Shown here: positions 11,341-22,400 of the stretch, piece after piece
How positions within the stretch are numbered: position 1 is the first letter of the stretch
Layout: each line of letters begins with the position of its first letter
NCBI RefSeq assembly: GCF_900324485.2
Contig: NC_046651.1
Coordinates: forward strand, 10,570,605 to 10,634,604
Direction of reading: 5' to 3'
Length of the DNA: 64,000 nt
Origin: Mastacembelus armatus
Taxonomy: Eukaryota; Chordata; Actinopteri; Synbranchiformes; Mastacembelidae
Made by a program: the position numbers and the translations under genes
The notes under the pieces: generated by a model
What the model was told of the DNA's origin: nothing
The model's input: only the letters and a program-made list of their open reading frames with translations
Database searches by the model: none

Positions 11341-14300
11341 GAATGTTAACTGGAACTGCAGTAAAACATTCATTGTGCAAGCACTAATCATCTGTCTCAC
11401 ACTGTTTTTAGCATTTCAGCATTTGTAAGAAAAACACTTTGGAATGTGTGGTTTAATTTGATATTTCAATATTAAGTTATTAATATAATCAACCAAAGAC
11501 TAACCAGGAAATGTAATTCTCTAAAACTTCTACCTCTGAGGTTTTTCAAGTTCGAGTGATTAGCAACTAAAAAGAAGAAAAATACTTTAATGCACGTGTT
11601 CTATTAGGTGCTGTAAGAATTACCTATTGACAGTACTCACTGGCTAAAAGAAAAAGCCTACTTGAATAAGACTAAACCTAATACTACTTTAAATAAAGGG
11701 AGGTTTTTATATCAGGCTGAAACATAAAAACAGCAGTATATCAAGTTTAACCTGAAACTAGTAGAGGTACAATGCTGACATGACATAAAGCACCTGAGGA
11801 CATGGCAAAATCCAACTATTGTGCAGAAGTTAACTTTACTCAGAAGAGCTAGAAGAACATACTGTAAGCAGATGAAAGGGCTTTATTACCTCTACTCCAA
11901 CCAGACACCAAGGGATGATTGGTTTGCATTGGCTTCACTTCTGGGGAGGTGCCCAACTTTATATATGGTCCTGTGGTTGGTTTACCCCACCACTCATTGT
12001 AAGACTCCAAAGCACAATCAGTAAATGTAACCACCGAAAGTGGAACACAGATTTGACGCATAATGTTGGACACTTCACATGCTACATGAGAAAGCTGGCT
12101 CTTAGTTTGTGCCCGTGGGAAAGGTGCTGTTTGCATTTTCGGGTGTTGTTTACAGAGAAGACTTTTCAACAGTGGCATCATTCCTGTGCCAGATACCTCT
12201 CCTAACTTAGCTGAGTCAAACTGGGGTGTATGGTTGATATTACTTTCTGTCTGACACACAACCCTGTTGGCAGCATCGTGCGTGCACCATTAAAAAGCTG
12301 TTCATCCTCCCTTGTAATACCCTGCAATTAGCCATTGTTCTGGTTGTTCCTGCTGGTCTCTCAGGATGAGCAAATATAATATTTCGGTAACATGTCTTAG
12401 TTCTTTCTGGTGACAAATATCAAATGTAGGAGAAAATGTGCTTGGAAACTACCTTTTGTAACAAGCAGGGGAAAAGCTGTTCACACTGACAACCATATAA
12501 TTATGTCAGGTTGGAAATTAAACCCATCCAATCTTTTTTAAATGTCAAATTTAAAATAGATTTTATGGGGTTTATTAATTAAATTATATACTTAATCACT
12601 AGTATGAAAGCACCTTATTTCAGGTTTTGCATAGATTCTGCACTTGGCAAACATGCCTTGTTTTTAAGTGCATTGGTTGGTTGATTTGATAAATAAATAC
12701 AGAATGGCCTACCTCTTGTCCCGCACTTTTGTTGCTATTATTACTGGACGTATTGCTTATAGTATTGCACCCTTGCATAATTTCAGCATGAAGGAATGCA
12801 GACATAGTAAAGACTCTAGCTCTGCTTTCAGTGAGGCTGAAGTGAATCATAGGAACAAATATTGGCACAAAATCATAACAGTGGATAGAAACCTGGGCAT
12901 GGCCAGACAAGGTGGTGTGGTTCTTGTCAATTCTAAGAGATGTTCAGAAAAACATTCTTGAACGTGTGAGTTGAATATTTTTTGACAGAAATGAAACAGT
13001 GAAAACAGAATGTCAGCAGTGTTGCCGTCCTTGCTCATGGGTGTACATTAAAACCAGAGATTACAATGCACAACAGCCATTCATGGTTTCTGCATGACCA
13101 TGGACAGGGGTGTGTACATGCGAACATATTTCAGACCAGTATGTTGCTTTCTTGAAGGTGATCTTGTGAAAGACTTTCCCTCCAGCAGTGTGCACTGCAG
13201 ATCTAATGCTCATTCCCTTTCCCACCAGACCTGTCTCCACTTCCCTGATTATCTCCACAGTAAATATAATTGTCTGGTCATCCGTGGTTATGAATACTAC
13301 TAGCAGCCTATTTCTGGTATGCTGATATTCATACGTAGAGTACAAGCCAAGTCAAAAGGGAGTTGCCACAGTGAGTGGTTACAGAAACACCTTTAATTTT
13401 TATGTACCTGTAGGATCATTGAAAATGGGGTAGCTAGCAAATAGATTTTGACATGTAAATATGCAGGAATTGAAACAGGTTTTGAAAAGAAAAAATGTGA
13501 ACTGTAGTTGCGTTCACCATCATGATCATTATCACGCATTCTCTATCTGGCTCAAATCTACAACTGAACCTATCCATCCATCTGCCTTCATGTATCTCAG
13601 TTATGTAATCATGAAAAATAACTGTCACATGCTTTGTACATGTAACCAGTCACCAGATCTCCTATCAGTATTCATGCAAACCCATTCAGTATTTTAGGCA
13701 TTTAAACAAATGAAAGATGCTGGTATAGGTGAGGTCAGTCTCTTGTAGGAGAATCTTTCTTTTTTTTTTTTTTTTTTTTTTTTTTGTCACACAGAAAACC
13801 CATGGGTGTGGGGTTAGTATGGCCCCACAGTTCACTTTTGTCTGTGGCCCTGTGAGGGCATTGTGTTGTGAAAACAATGTTAACCAAAGAACTGCCAAAG
13901 CTGGATCACCAGCTGCACCCAAGTTTACCAAGTTAGCTGTGTTTGGAAGTCTGGTTTAGTCTGTCTTAGTCTAGTCTGTCTTACATACTAACCTTAGCTC
14001 AAACTTGTTTAATGAAATAAAAACTAACATAAATGAAGCATTTAAGAGTACTGCTTGCACTGGACTTAGTGGTCAGTGAGGGACTTAGCTGTAAACCTTT
14101 ACCTGAGGACAGAAACTGAAATTATTTACATGCCCAGAGCGACAGGGCAGCCACCTGTCACAGGATGAGCAAGTGAAGGGATCCACCCCCTGTATGGTTG
14201 ATTATAGACAATTAAAGAGCCCACATGGAATCTGCTCCAAAAATAGGGGCATGCAAAAAAAAAACATTCAATTTAGTTGTGTTCCATAGTGTAGGCCTTG

Positions 14301-14388
14301 TTTGATTTAACACATCTCAGTGAAACAGATGAAAAACAATGTCCTAAGGTTACGTCATGGATCAAAACAGTAACAGTGTGGGCTGAAC
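11341..14388. other. Intergenic, 3.0 kb
   Basis: The region starts with the 3' flank of the two-domain CA gene, with a possible AATAAA poly(A) signal near 11692. The rest is AT-rich sequence with a T-run at 13758-13785. Open frames of 60-136 codons occur on both strands but show no family motif or splice context, so I call no gene. Confidence 0.55.
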
Positions 14389-14712
14389 CACAGAATCCTC
14401 TTCACACCTTAACCACTTTACTCTTCAGATAAATGACACCCTATGGCCAATCATTGCTCCTAAGTAATGCAATGGCATGTGACAGTCACTTATTAGCATT
14501 GTCTCAGCATATGCCAACTCATACCTGACAGCTTTCACTTTGAAAACTTCAGCAACACAGCAATGCAAATGATCCTTATCACAGGTGACATACAGTAGGT
14601 GAGGAACGGGCCTGGCTGGAAACCCAGGTCTTCCCAGATGCTTTGACTGTATTTGGTTATGTCACAGTCACAAGTATAGACAGGAATGTTAATATTTGGT
14701 TCATACACAAAA
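14389..14712 (+). pseudogene. Carbonic anhydrase exon-3 relic
   Basis: This block aligns with 15950-16290 of the intact CA gene downstream: the end of intron 2, the third coding exon and the start of the next intron. The exon part spans about 14433-14587. It keeps recognisable codons for the NGT-RQSP region, but in the frame of the parent it carries a stop codon (TAA in place of the TAC of KYC), a deletion in the middle and a short deletion before the exon. No other exon of this copy is visible. It is a dead fragment of a tandem duplicate. Confidence 0.85.
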
Positions 14713-15367
14713 CCCATAGGAACAATACTCAGAATCTATTGGGCTGGGCCAATATCAGGAACTTATTGTCTGGTCTTCTCTCAGAAAACAAGAGCATCGG
14801 TCATTTCCAAATATGGTCAAAATGACTTCACTGTAATTTTACCTAAACCTAACCTAACGTTCATGTTGCTGTAAAAATACATCACATGACAGTTTGAAAA
14901 CAATGTGATAGTGTGGATGGGTTCGGGTTACAGCAGGCTTCAGCTCTTTGTTTAGTGGTTCAGCCCACACCTTTACTGTTTTCATCCATGACGTCACATT
15001 GGTCTGTGACGTTTTGATGAAGAAGAAATAAGTATTTTTCATGGACGATTTTTGTGCAAAGTTCCAATTCAATGCTTCAGTTTGAATTATTTTGAATCTA
15101 TTCCCCACCTGTGTCTGGTGTGACCTTTATCTTGCAGTGTTTAATGAAAACTCTTTCTACTACCCTGCTTTTTTGTTAATCGTGGTAGATTTAAAATCCT
15201 GTTACTAGGCATGAATCCTATCGAATCCGTTTCTGGAAATTTCCTCAGAAAGTTATCAAAAATCTTTCTCTGATCAGCTCTTAAATTCTTGCAGTGAGGT
15301 AGCCTAAAGGTACGACCAGGTGTGAAACAGAGGCGTTTTCAGAGCAGCTGCTGGATGGGCTGAGTGA
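14713..15367. other. Spacer upstream of ca4-like gene
   Basis: No gene or recognised repeat is seen. The stretch joins the dead exon to the promoter of the intact CA gene. Confidence 0.5.
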
Positions 15368-15421
15368 ATAAAAAGAGGAAGGATGAGCCTGAGCTCCAGT
15401 CTTGTAGCTAGTGAGGTAAAG
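15368..15421 (+). promoter_or_regulatory. Likely core promoter and 5'UTR exon of ca4-like gene
   Basis: A TATA-like ATAAAAAG lies at 15368-15375. About 30 bases downstream begins a short exon ending AAAG at 15421, followed by the strong donor GTAAGA. The next exon begins at 15721 with the ATG itself, directly after an acceptor TTTAG, so a non-coding first exon is required. The transcription start is inferred. Confidence 0.5.
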
Positions 15422-15720
15422 GTAAGACTCTAATCCTCATATCACCTGGACTTAAAGAGCTGCTCTGAGAGGGACTATATTATTTAGCGTATTTATGTAT
15501 TTTAAAATATTGGATTGGTTTTTGACTATTTTAATTAATTTTTAAACGTAAAAATTTATTTAAAAACTTTGTGTGTAGTAGGTTTAACGTTAATTTAAAA
15601 AAAAAAGCTGATTATTCTATTGTCTTATTATGTTTGCATCACTATATCTGCGTCATTTCATGTGAAAGCTTATCAGTTTTATTGAAAATGTACGGATTGA
15701 CTTTGTACCTGTTACTTTAG

Positions 15721-17657
15721 ATGAACTACCTTGTCGTAGCTGTGCTCGCTGTGTGCGCCCTGGCACCGAGCGTCAACTGTGCCACATCCTCAGCCGGTAT
15801 GTCGCCTTTAAACTGACTCCATGGCTAAACTCTGCGTTTTCATAGACTCTCATGAATAAATGATAACCATGTGCGCTTTCTCTCCTCCAGCCTGGTGTTA
15901 CGATAAACCAACCTGCAGTGAGTATTCACTTTTTGTCTCGGGGAATTGACACAGAATCCACTTAACACCTTAACCACGTTCCTCTTCAGAGAACTTAAGT
16001 CTTGTTTGTATTTATAGATGACGCCCTGTGGCCAGTCCTCGTTCCAAAGTACTGCAATGGCACGCGACAGTCACCCATTAACATCGTCTCAGCATCTGTG
16101 AAGCCCGACTCCAACCTGACGGCATTCACCTTTGAAAACTTCAACGACACATCAGCATTGCAAACGATCCTGAACACAGGTGACACAGGTGAGCAATGGA
16201 CATGGCTGAGCACCCAGATTTTTCCAGCTGCTTGGGCTGTATTTGGTCACGTCACAGGGTGTAGACAGGAATGTTAATTTTTGGTTCAAACACAAAAGTA
16301 ATTATGTTGATTAAACTGTCACCATCTTCGTGTCACATCAGCCAAGTGATTTTTTTTAAATCATCAATTCTGATTTAATGATGTGTTTTTTTTGTTTTGT
16401 TTTTTTTTTTTAAATCTCTTCCAGTCAAAGTCAATTTAAGACGTGGTGTTAGGATTTCAGGGGGGGGTCTTTCTGAGCCTTATGACAGCTTGCAGTTCCA
16501 CCTCCACTGGGGTAATGGTTCCTCCGTTCCCGGCTCTGAACACACTGTGGATGGCAAGCGTTATCCAATGGAGGTATATACTGTAGCTATACATGGTTTA
16601 TGTTTCACTTTGAGCCATAGATTACAGTTTTATTAATTAGATTATGATTCAAATCTTCTTTCTTCACTCCCCCCAGTTCCACATTGTGAACGTGAAGTCA
16701 TCCTATAACTTGAACACAACACAAGCTGCTGCAGATTCTACAGGAGCTGCTGCTCTTGGTTTCTTCATTGAGGTGAGAAAAAAGATGCATGTTTTTGTAA
16801 TGTCAGAAGACATATATTTTATTACTTGTCGCACCGTGTTTGAGTCATTTTACTATAAAAAGTAAGATGCTACTTTTTTTAAAGAAGAAAAAAGATTAAA
16901 TTCTGTTCAAGTTAATTGTTTATTTATAACGTCAAGCACCTGAGGTGGGAAAACCAGTGAAGAGTTCATTGAAACTATGTGTGTTCTTTTTCAGGTAATG
17001 CCAGATAATGTAACTGGCCAACCTGCCAGCTGGCGCACCTTGACCTCCTACCTGGTCAACATCACACAGAGCGGTGAGAATGTTTTACACTTTTTTTGTG
17101 TGTGTATGTAGAATATAATTTACTGTCCTGCGATAAAGTGTGTCAGCTCCAGTACTTCAAGGATTGTTTTTCGTTCCTCAGGCCAAAATGCTTCAATGGC
17201 ACCTGGGATTTCACTGGATGATCTCCTGGGTCAAGTGAATCGTACTAAGTATTACCGTTACCTTGGCTCCTTGACTACCCCTGAGTGCAACGAGGTTGTG
17301 GTTTGGACTGTGTTCAAGGAGACGATCAAAGTCAGCAAAGATTTGGTGAGTTCCTCTTCGTGCCTTAAGTACGGTAGCCAGTACGACAAGCAGAAATGTT
17401 CTCAAAGTTCTTCACACAGCTAATTGAAATAATACCGCCCCCCCCACCCCCACCCCCCACCCCCCACCCTCCAGATTGATCTCTTCAGCACAACAGTACG
17501 ATTTTCCAACAGTTCATCACCTTTTATGACCAATGTCTACAGAAGCATCCAGCCAGCACAACCGGTCACAACACAGCCTGCCAGCAGCAGCTCTAGTTCC
17601 ACAACCTGCTACTCCCTAGGGCTGATGTTCCTGAGCCTCATCCTGGGGAGGAGTTAA
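15721..17657 (+). CDS. Single-domain GPI-anchored carbonic anhydrase IV-like
   Basis: Eight coding exons (15721-15796, 15891-15917, 16018-16188, 16425-16573, 16677-16772, 16995-17073, 17182-17345, 17475-17657) give 314 residues, close to CA IV length (human CA4 is 312). A signal peptide precedes WCYDK and RQSPINI. The zinc ligands are His117 and His119 (QFHLHW) and His143 (FHIV), with SEHTVDG for the Glu106 region and GSLTTPEC for Thr199/200 and the disulphide Cys. The C-terminus is a Ser/Thr-rich stem and a hydrophobic tail ending GRS, fitting a GPI signal. The proton-shuttle position (His64, normally NGH) is Asp90 (NTGDT). Expected role: extracellular CO2/bicarbonate conversion at epithelial or endothelial membranes, possibly slowed by loss of the shuttle. 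It is the only intact single-domain copy here. I cannot assign it to ca4a, ca4b or ca4c. Confidence 0.9.
17434..17473 (+). repeat. C-rich tract before last ca4-like exon
   Basis: The tract is almost pure cytosine broken by single A residues, and runs into the acceptor of the last exon at 17475. It serves as the pyrimidine tract. The other strand has several runs of four or more G and could form a G-quadruplex. Confidence 0.8.
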
Positions 17658-19457
17658 TCAAAAAATGCTGCTGGTTTTTCAGTAATGTTTTTTTTTTTTT
17701 TTTTCCTGCTGAGCTTGTTCCCCTTCTAGATATAATTTGCATGACTTTAACTATCCGTCATAATGTTTCCGTGGTAATGACAAATTGTAAAAGAATTTAT
17801 TTATCCATAGTCAGTTTTAAACTGTTGTTATACATGTGTACATCTCGTACGTACTAAATTTATCTTAAACATGATACACACGAGAACATAGAGTTTTTTT
17901 GAAGCATGTACAAAGCTCATATGTGTTTTGAGCAGCCAAGCTGCATGTGCCTGTGAAACTGACACATTTGTATTGAGTCTACTGAGTTGTTTTAATGGTA
18001 GATGTCTGGTGTCATGCAATCTGTCTCGAAAGTTTAAAATCAGTCTTTACCCACAGTTGATGGAGAATATGGCAATATTGCTGTTGAATTTCATATTTTT
18101 ATATGACCTTATCTTGTTTGCTGGCGTTTTGCACCCAACAGTGCCGATACTCTTAGTAGGTGACATGTACTGTAGCCACACCGACGAGTTGAACACCTGC
18201 ACTGCCTCTTTCGGGTGTTGTAATGAAGGATTGAGGTGTCACTCAGTCGGATGCGCACCTTTATTAATTACACTGACATGCACGACCTTTGTTCCTCTGC
18301 ACATGAAGCAAAACTGTCACCTGTTATTGAATGTTTATGAATAGAAATGATCTGATCTTTGTTTTATTTTTAGAAATGTGTTGATTTTTTTAATGACATT
18401 ATGTAACAGAGTTGAATTGAAGCCCTGTTGTTGCACTCAGACTGAACTTGAACCAGTCAAGTGACCTGAGATTTTTCAGAGCTTACCATACCTCTCAAAA
18501 TATTAGATTACATAAAAAAACCTTTTATTTTTTTAAAAATAAAAAAATAAAGCTTTCTAGCAGACTATGCACATGTGCACAAAATCAGAGCTGCTTTTTC
18601 TCATATCCAGACATCTGAGTAGAGTTGGAATAAAAATGGGAACCAAAAGCGAGTAACAAGAAATTATAACATTAGGCTAAATGACCTGTGCTCTTCTGTC
18701 CATATATACCTGACATGCTGTAACACTATGACAAGTCCCAGAAAGTTTTAGAAAGACACATATGGGGCTGTCACTGGTAAATGAACAGCATATAATACAT
18801 TATATAGGTTTATCATATGTGCAAAGTGAGACAAGTGCATGCCAAGAACACAGAGTCCTCCTAAAGGTGAAAGAGATCATTTTCTAAAATTAAAATTAAA
18901 AAAAAAAAATATATATATATATAAATATATTTTGCCAAAAGACAAAGATACAGGTTAAAAAATCTGACATTTTAATGATTAAATTATCATACAGTCACTT
19001 AAAAATGATTCCATTTATTGATTTCTTTCTCACTAAACCTATTCTCATAATAACATTTATTTTATTACAGCTGCATCTCAGTGACAGATATCAGTAAGAT
19101 TAGTCATAGAAAGATGGCCCCAGCAATTCCTCACATGGGTTGCATGAAACCCAGTACTTATTCTACAAAGAGAAGTGGATGAAATGTATTCCAGAATAGT
19201 TTTTCAGGATCACCAACATGTCCTGATAATGCACATTATTTACAGTAACAAAAGCCCCCACACTAAAAGTATAAAGAAGGAATTAAGAATCTGCTTTTTA
19301 TGATGCTAGTATGTAATTTGAAACCAGCTTGTGGGTTGTGATGTGCTATGAGTATATTATGACATGAATCATCTTTCATTATCACTCTCCAGTCAAACAA
19401 GAAGTCGTACAAAATCTGCCTGCAGCACACATCAAAAAAGTCCCAAAACTCAGGTTT
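17658..19457. other. 3'UTR of ca4-like gene and convergent spacer to mmp25
   Basis: This includes the ca4-like 3'UTR, with A-rich poly(A) signal candidates near 18538, an AT microsatellite near 18910-18930, and the mmp25 3'UTR. An AATAAA on the - strand lies at 19061-19066. A 138-codon open frame at 17928-18344 has no homology I recognise and lies in 3'UTR sequence. Confidence 0.55.
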
Positions 19458-22400
19458 CTATCTTCTGAGACACTCATAAAATACTAAGATAAAAGAGATG
19501 AGGATAATCGAGCTGCTGCTTAGAAATGAGGACGATCCCGAGAGGTGGCACCTGCATTCTTTTGGGTTTTCAGGATTCTCCGGAGAAGGAGTTGAGGGTT
19601 GAGCTGGACACCCGAGCCAGTCTACAGCTATGGATTTAGGAGTGATGATATCTTGGTTCAGTGCTCCATTCTTTAATACCCAGTAGAGGTTGTCTTTGAA
19701 GAAGTACGCATCTCCTAAAAGAGCAGCATCATATGTAAGCCGTTTCCTTTGTTGTTTTTATCACACATCAAATAAAACATATCTTTGATTCAAAGATGTT
19801 TTGAACCAAAGATATGTTTTATTTGATATTTAACAGTCTATGAAAATTGGATGGACACACACAAGCAAGCGAGTGAGGCAGGTTGCAGTATGTACAAACA
19901 AAAGTAACAATGTGCCAGCGAAGTGTGGAAGGCTGAAAGCCAAAAAGGTGTGGGTGCAAACAATGAAGGGATTCAAAACTTTTTACACCATATCAGATCT
20001 GAAAATTCTTTTCTTTTCAATGCATCGCATTCAGTGGAGCTCGTGCATGACAACGTCTTCTGGTGAGCCAGACTTAATGTTTTTGTTTGTTTATAGGAAA
20101 ACTCCACAGCCATCTTTTGTGGCTTAAAATTTGTTGTGTTCTTTATGTTTCTCCATGTTTTGGTCAAAAGTAGGTCTCAGTATTTCATCCATCACTGCAC
20201 AAATATTGTTTATATGTGTAGGAGTGGTATCAGAAACTTGTCACATATTTGTGCCTGTAACACAAAGTTACCTTCTCCCCAGCTGATGATGTCATCCATA
20301 TTGGAAGGCACACCTGCCCAGAGGCTGTTGTCCCGTGGGTAGTCCGGCTCCAGCTGCCTGGTCACCCCTACCTGGTTGTTTTTACGGGTCTCGTCAAACC
20401 TCCAAAATTCGCCGTCACTGAACAGGTATGTCTTGCCGTTATGGGCCCAGACAAAAGCTGCATCCACCCTGTTCACTGGTCTCCTGTTTTTCATTGTCAT
20501 GCCCCATTCGGAGAGAGGCCGAGGGTAACCTCTCATGACCACGGTGTCTTTAAACACCCAGTACTGAGATCCTACACAGATGGAGGAAAGTGTGAGAGAC
20601 AACTTTGCAAAAAGTGTTTGTTCAAGTTAAAGCCAGATATGTTTGTTCATCTTTCCAAATGCTTGTAAACATATTTTTTAATTATTGTGTACTGTTGTGT
20701 GCTCATGTGTGACTACATTTATTGGGGCATCTTAATTTGAAAAAGTAATTTAGCAGAACAGGAAATAACACTATCAATTACACCAAAAGAGATGAAAAAA
20801 GAGAGAGATGGATTTTCTTTGTGTTTAAAATCCTTACAGATAATGACTTTAATCAATCTTTTGTTCTGTAAAAGCTATGTCCACATTTCAGAAGGATCAA
20901 CCCCATTTGCGCCAACTACTCTGACTCAGAATCATCAGTACCAAAGTCAGATTCAGTACAGACACACAGGAATTTGTTTCTTACCTATAAAGAAGATGAT
21001 CTTGCTGTCGCTCTTCCTTTCATAAACGGCGTCAATCTTGTTTATTCCTGGTGGCAGGCCACGCCAGAAGTTTGTGATTTCAATTGGATTGAGGGACAGT
21101 AAAGATCCGTCTTGCTTTGTTCTCCAGAAATGTGCACCTTTCCAGGAAAAGAGAGTGGGCTCACTCTATATTCAGACATATAAATACATGTACCTGTCTT
21201 GTGTATTTTTGTATGTGTGTCTGTTGGTTTTTACTTACCTTTGAAAAAGAAGACCTCTCCCCTGATATTTGCCACTGCATCAAATCCTCCCTGACAGCGC
21301 TCTGAGGGCCTTGAGGGCCTTGAGGGCCGGGAGGGCCGGGAGGGCTCAGAACTGGGACCAGAGATATTTTGTCAAAACTCTAGTTAAATTGTGTTTTTAT
21401 AGGATGTAGTGTGTTTAAATAATCACTAGAGGGTGCAACAAAACCAAACACTGTCACATTAAGACTTTATATCCCAATTTACTAAACAATAGCCAAATGC
21501 AAAGAATAGGTGCTTATTGTCTTATGGTTCTACTCACGGCTGTGTAGGTTTTGGAGGGGGTGGACTGGGCAGCTGCGGGGGATCAGGATCACCGGCCCTT
21601 GTTGGCCCACCAATTTTCACACCTACACAGAATGATGACAAGAGTCAGCTCTGAAAAGGCAACGAAAGCAGATGACACAAGAAAAACTTTGCAAGCAACC
21701 TACATTCTTCTCAAGGGCCAGGGGAGTGTAACAAAGGATATCTTTTTTAAGACACAGAAGGAAATAGGTCAATGAAAAAAAAACCCCTGTGCATGAATGC
21801 ACCTTTACACACATCAGAACTGGATTGCAACATTTTTTACATGTACATTATGTTATGTATTTTATGTATTTTTAACATGTATTATAATACACTGTAGAAA
21901 ATATGGAGTTAGATTTGTTTTTAAATTTCAGTTGCGTTTTTAATCTAATGCTGTGATCAGGTCTTTAAGATGATTTCTCATCAGACAGTCACAGAAAGAC
22001 ACAATATATTAACACAATTAGTAGGTGGGAGGTATAAACCAGAAACAAACGGTTCATCCCATCACTAACCGTAAAGTTGCTGAATGGCCAGCCTGTCGTC
22101 CAGGGCCAGACTGAACATATTCATGTCTCCCACTGGACCCTGGTAGTACGGCATCATGATGGACGGATCAGAGGAGGAGTGGGACAGGCCCAGCGCGTGG
22201 CCAAACTCATGCACGGCAACTGCGAACAAGTCTGTGCTTGCACTGTCTGAGAAAGTGTGAAGTAAAAGTTTTATTGAATCACAACCGAGACAACCCTCAT
22301 GAATATACATTCTGAAGAACTCCTATATATACCTACCTCTATAGCCCCACATTTCATCGTCATCAAAGTGTGTGTCACCCGCCACATCATCCCCACTTGG

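Noticed and set aside
11849-12259. 136-codon open frame, - strand
   Set aside because: It has no family motif, no splice context, overlapping frames on the other strand, and intergenic composition.
17928-18344. 138-codon open frame, + strand
   Set aside because: It lies in the 3'UTR of the ca4-like gene, is rich in Cys and Leu by composition, and matches nothing I recognise.
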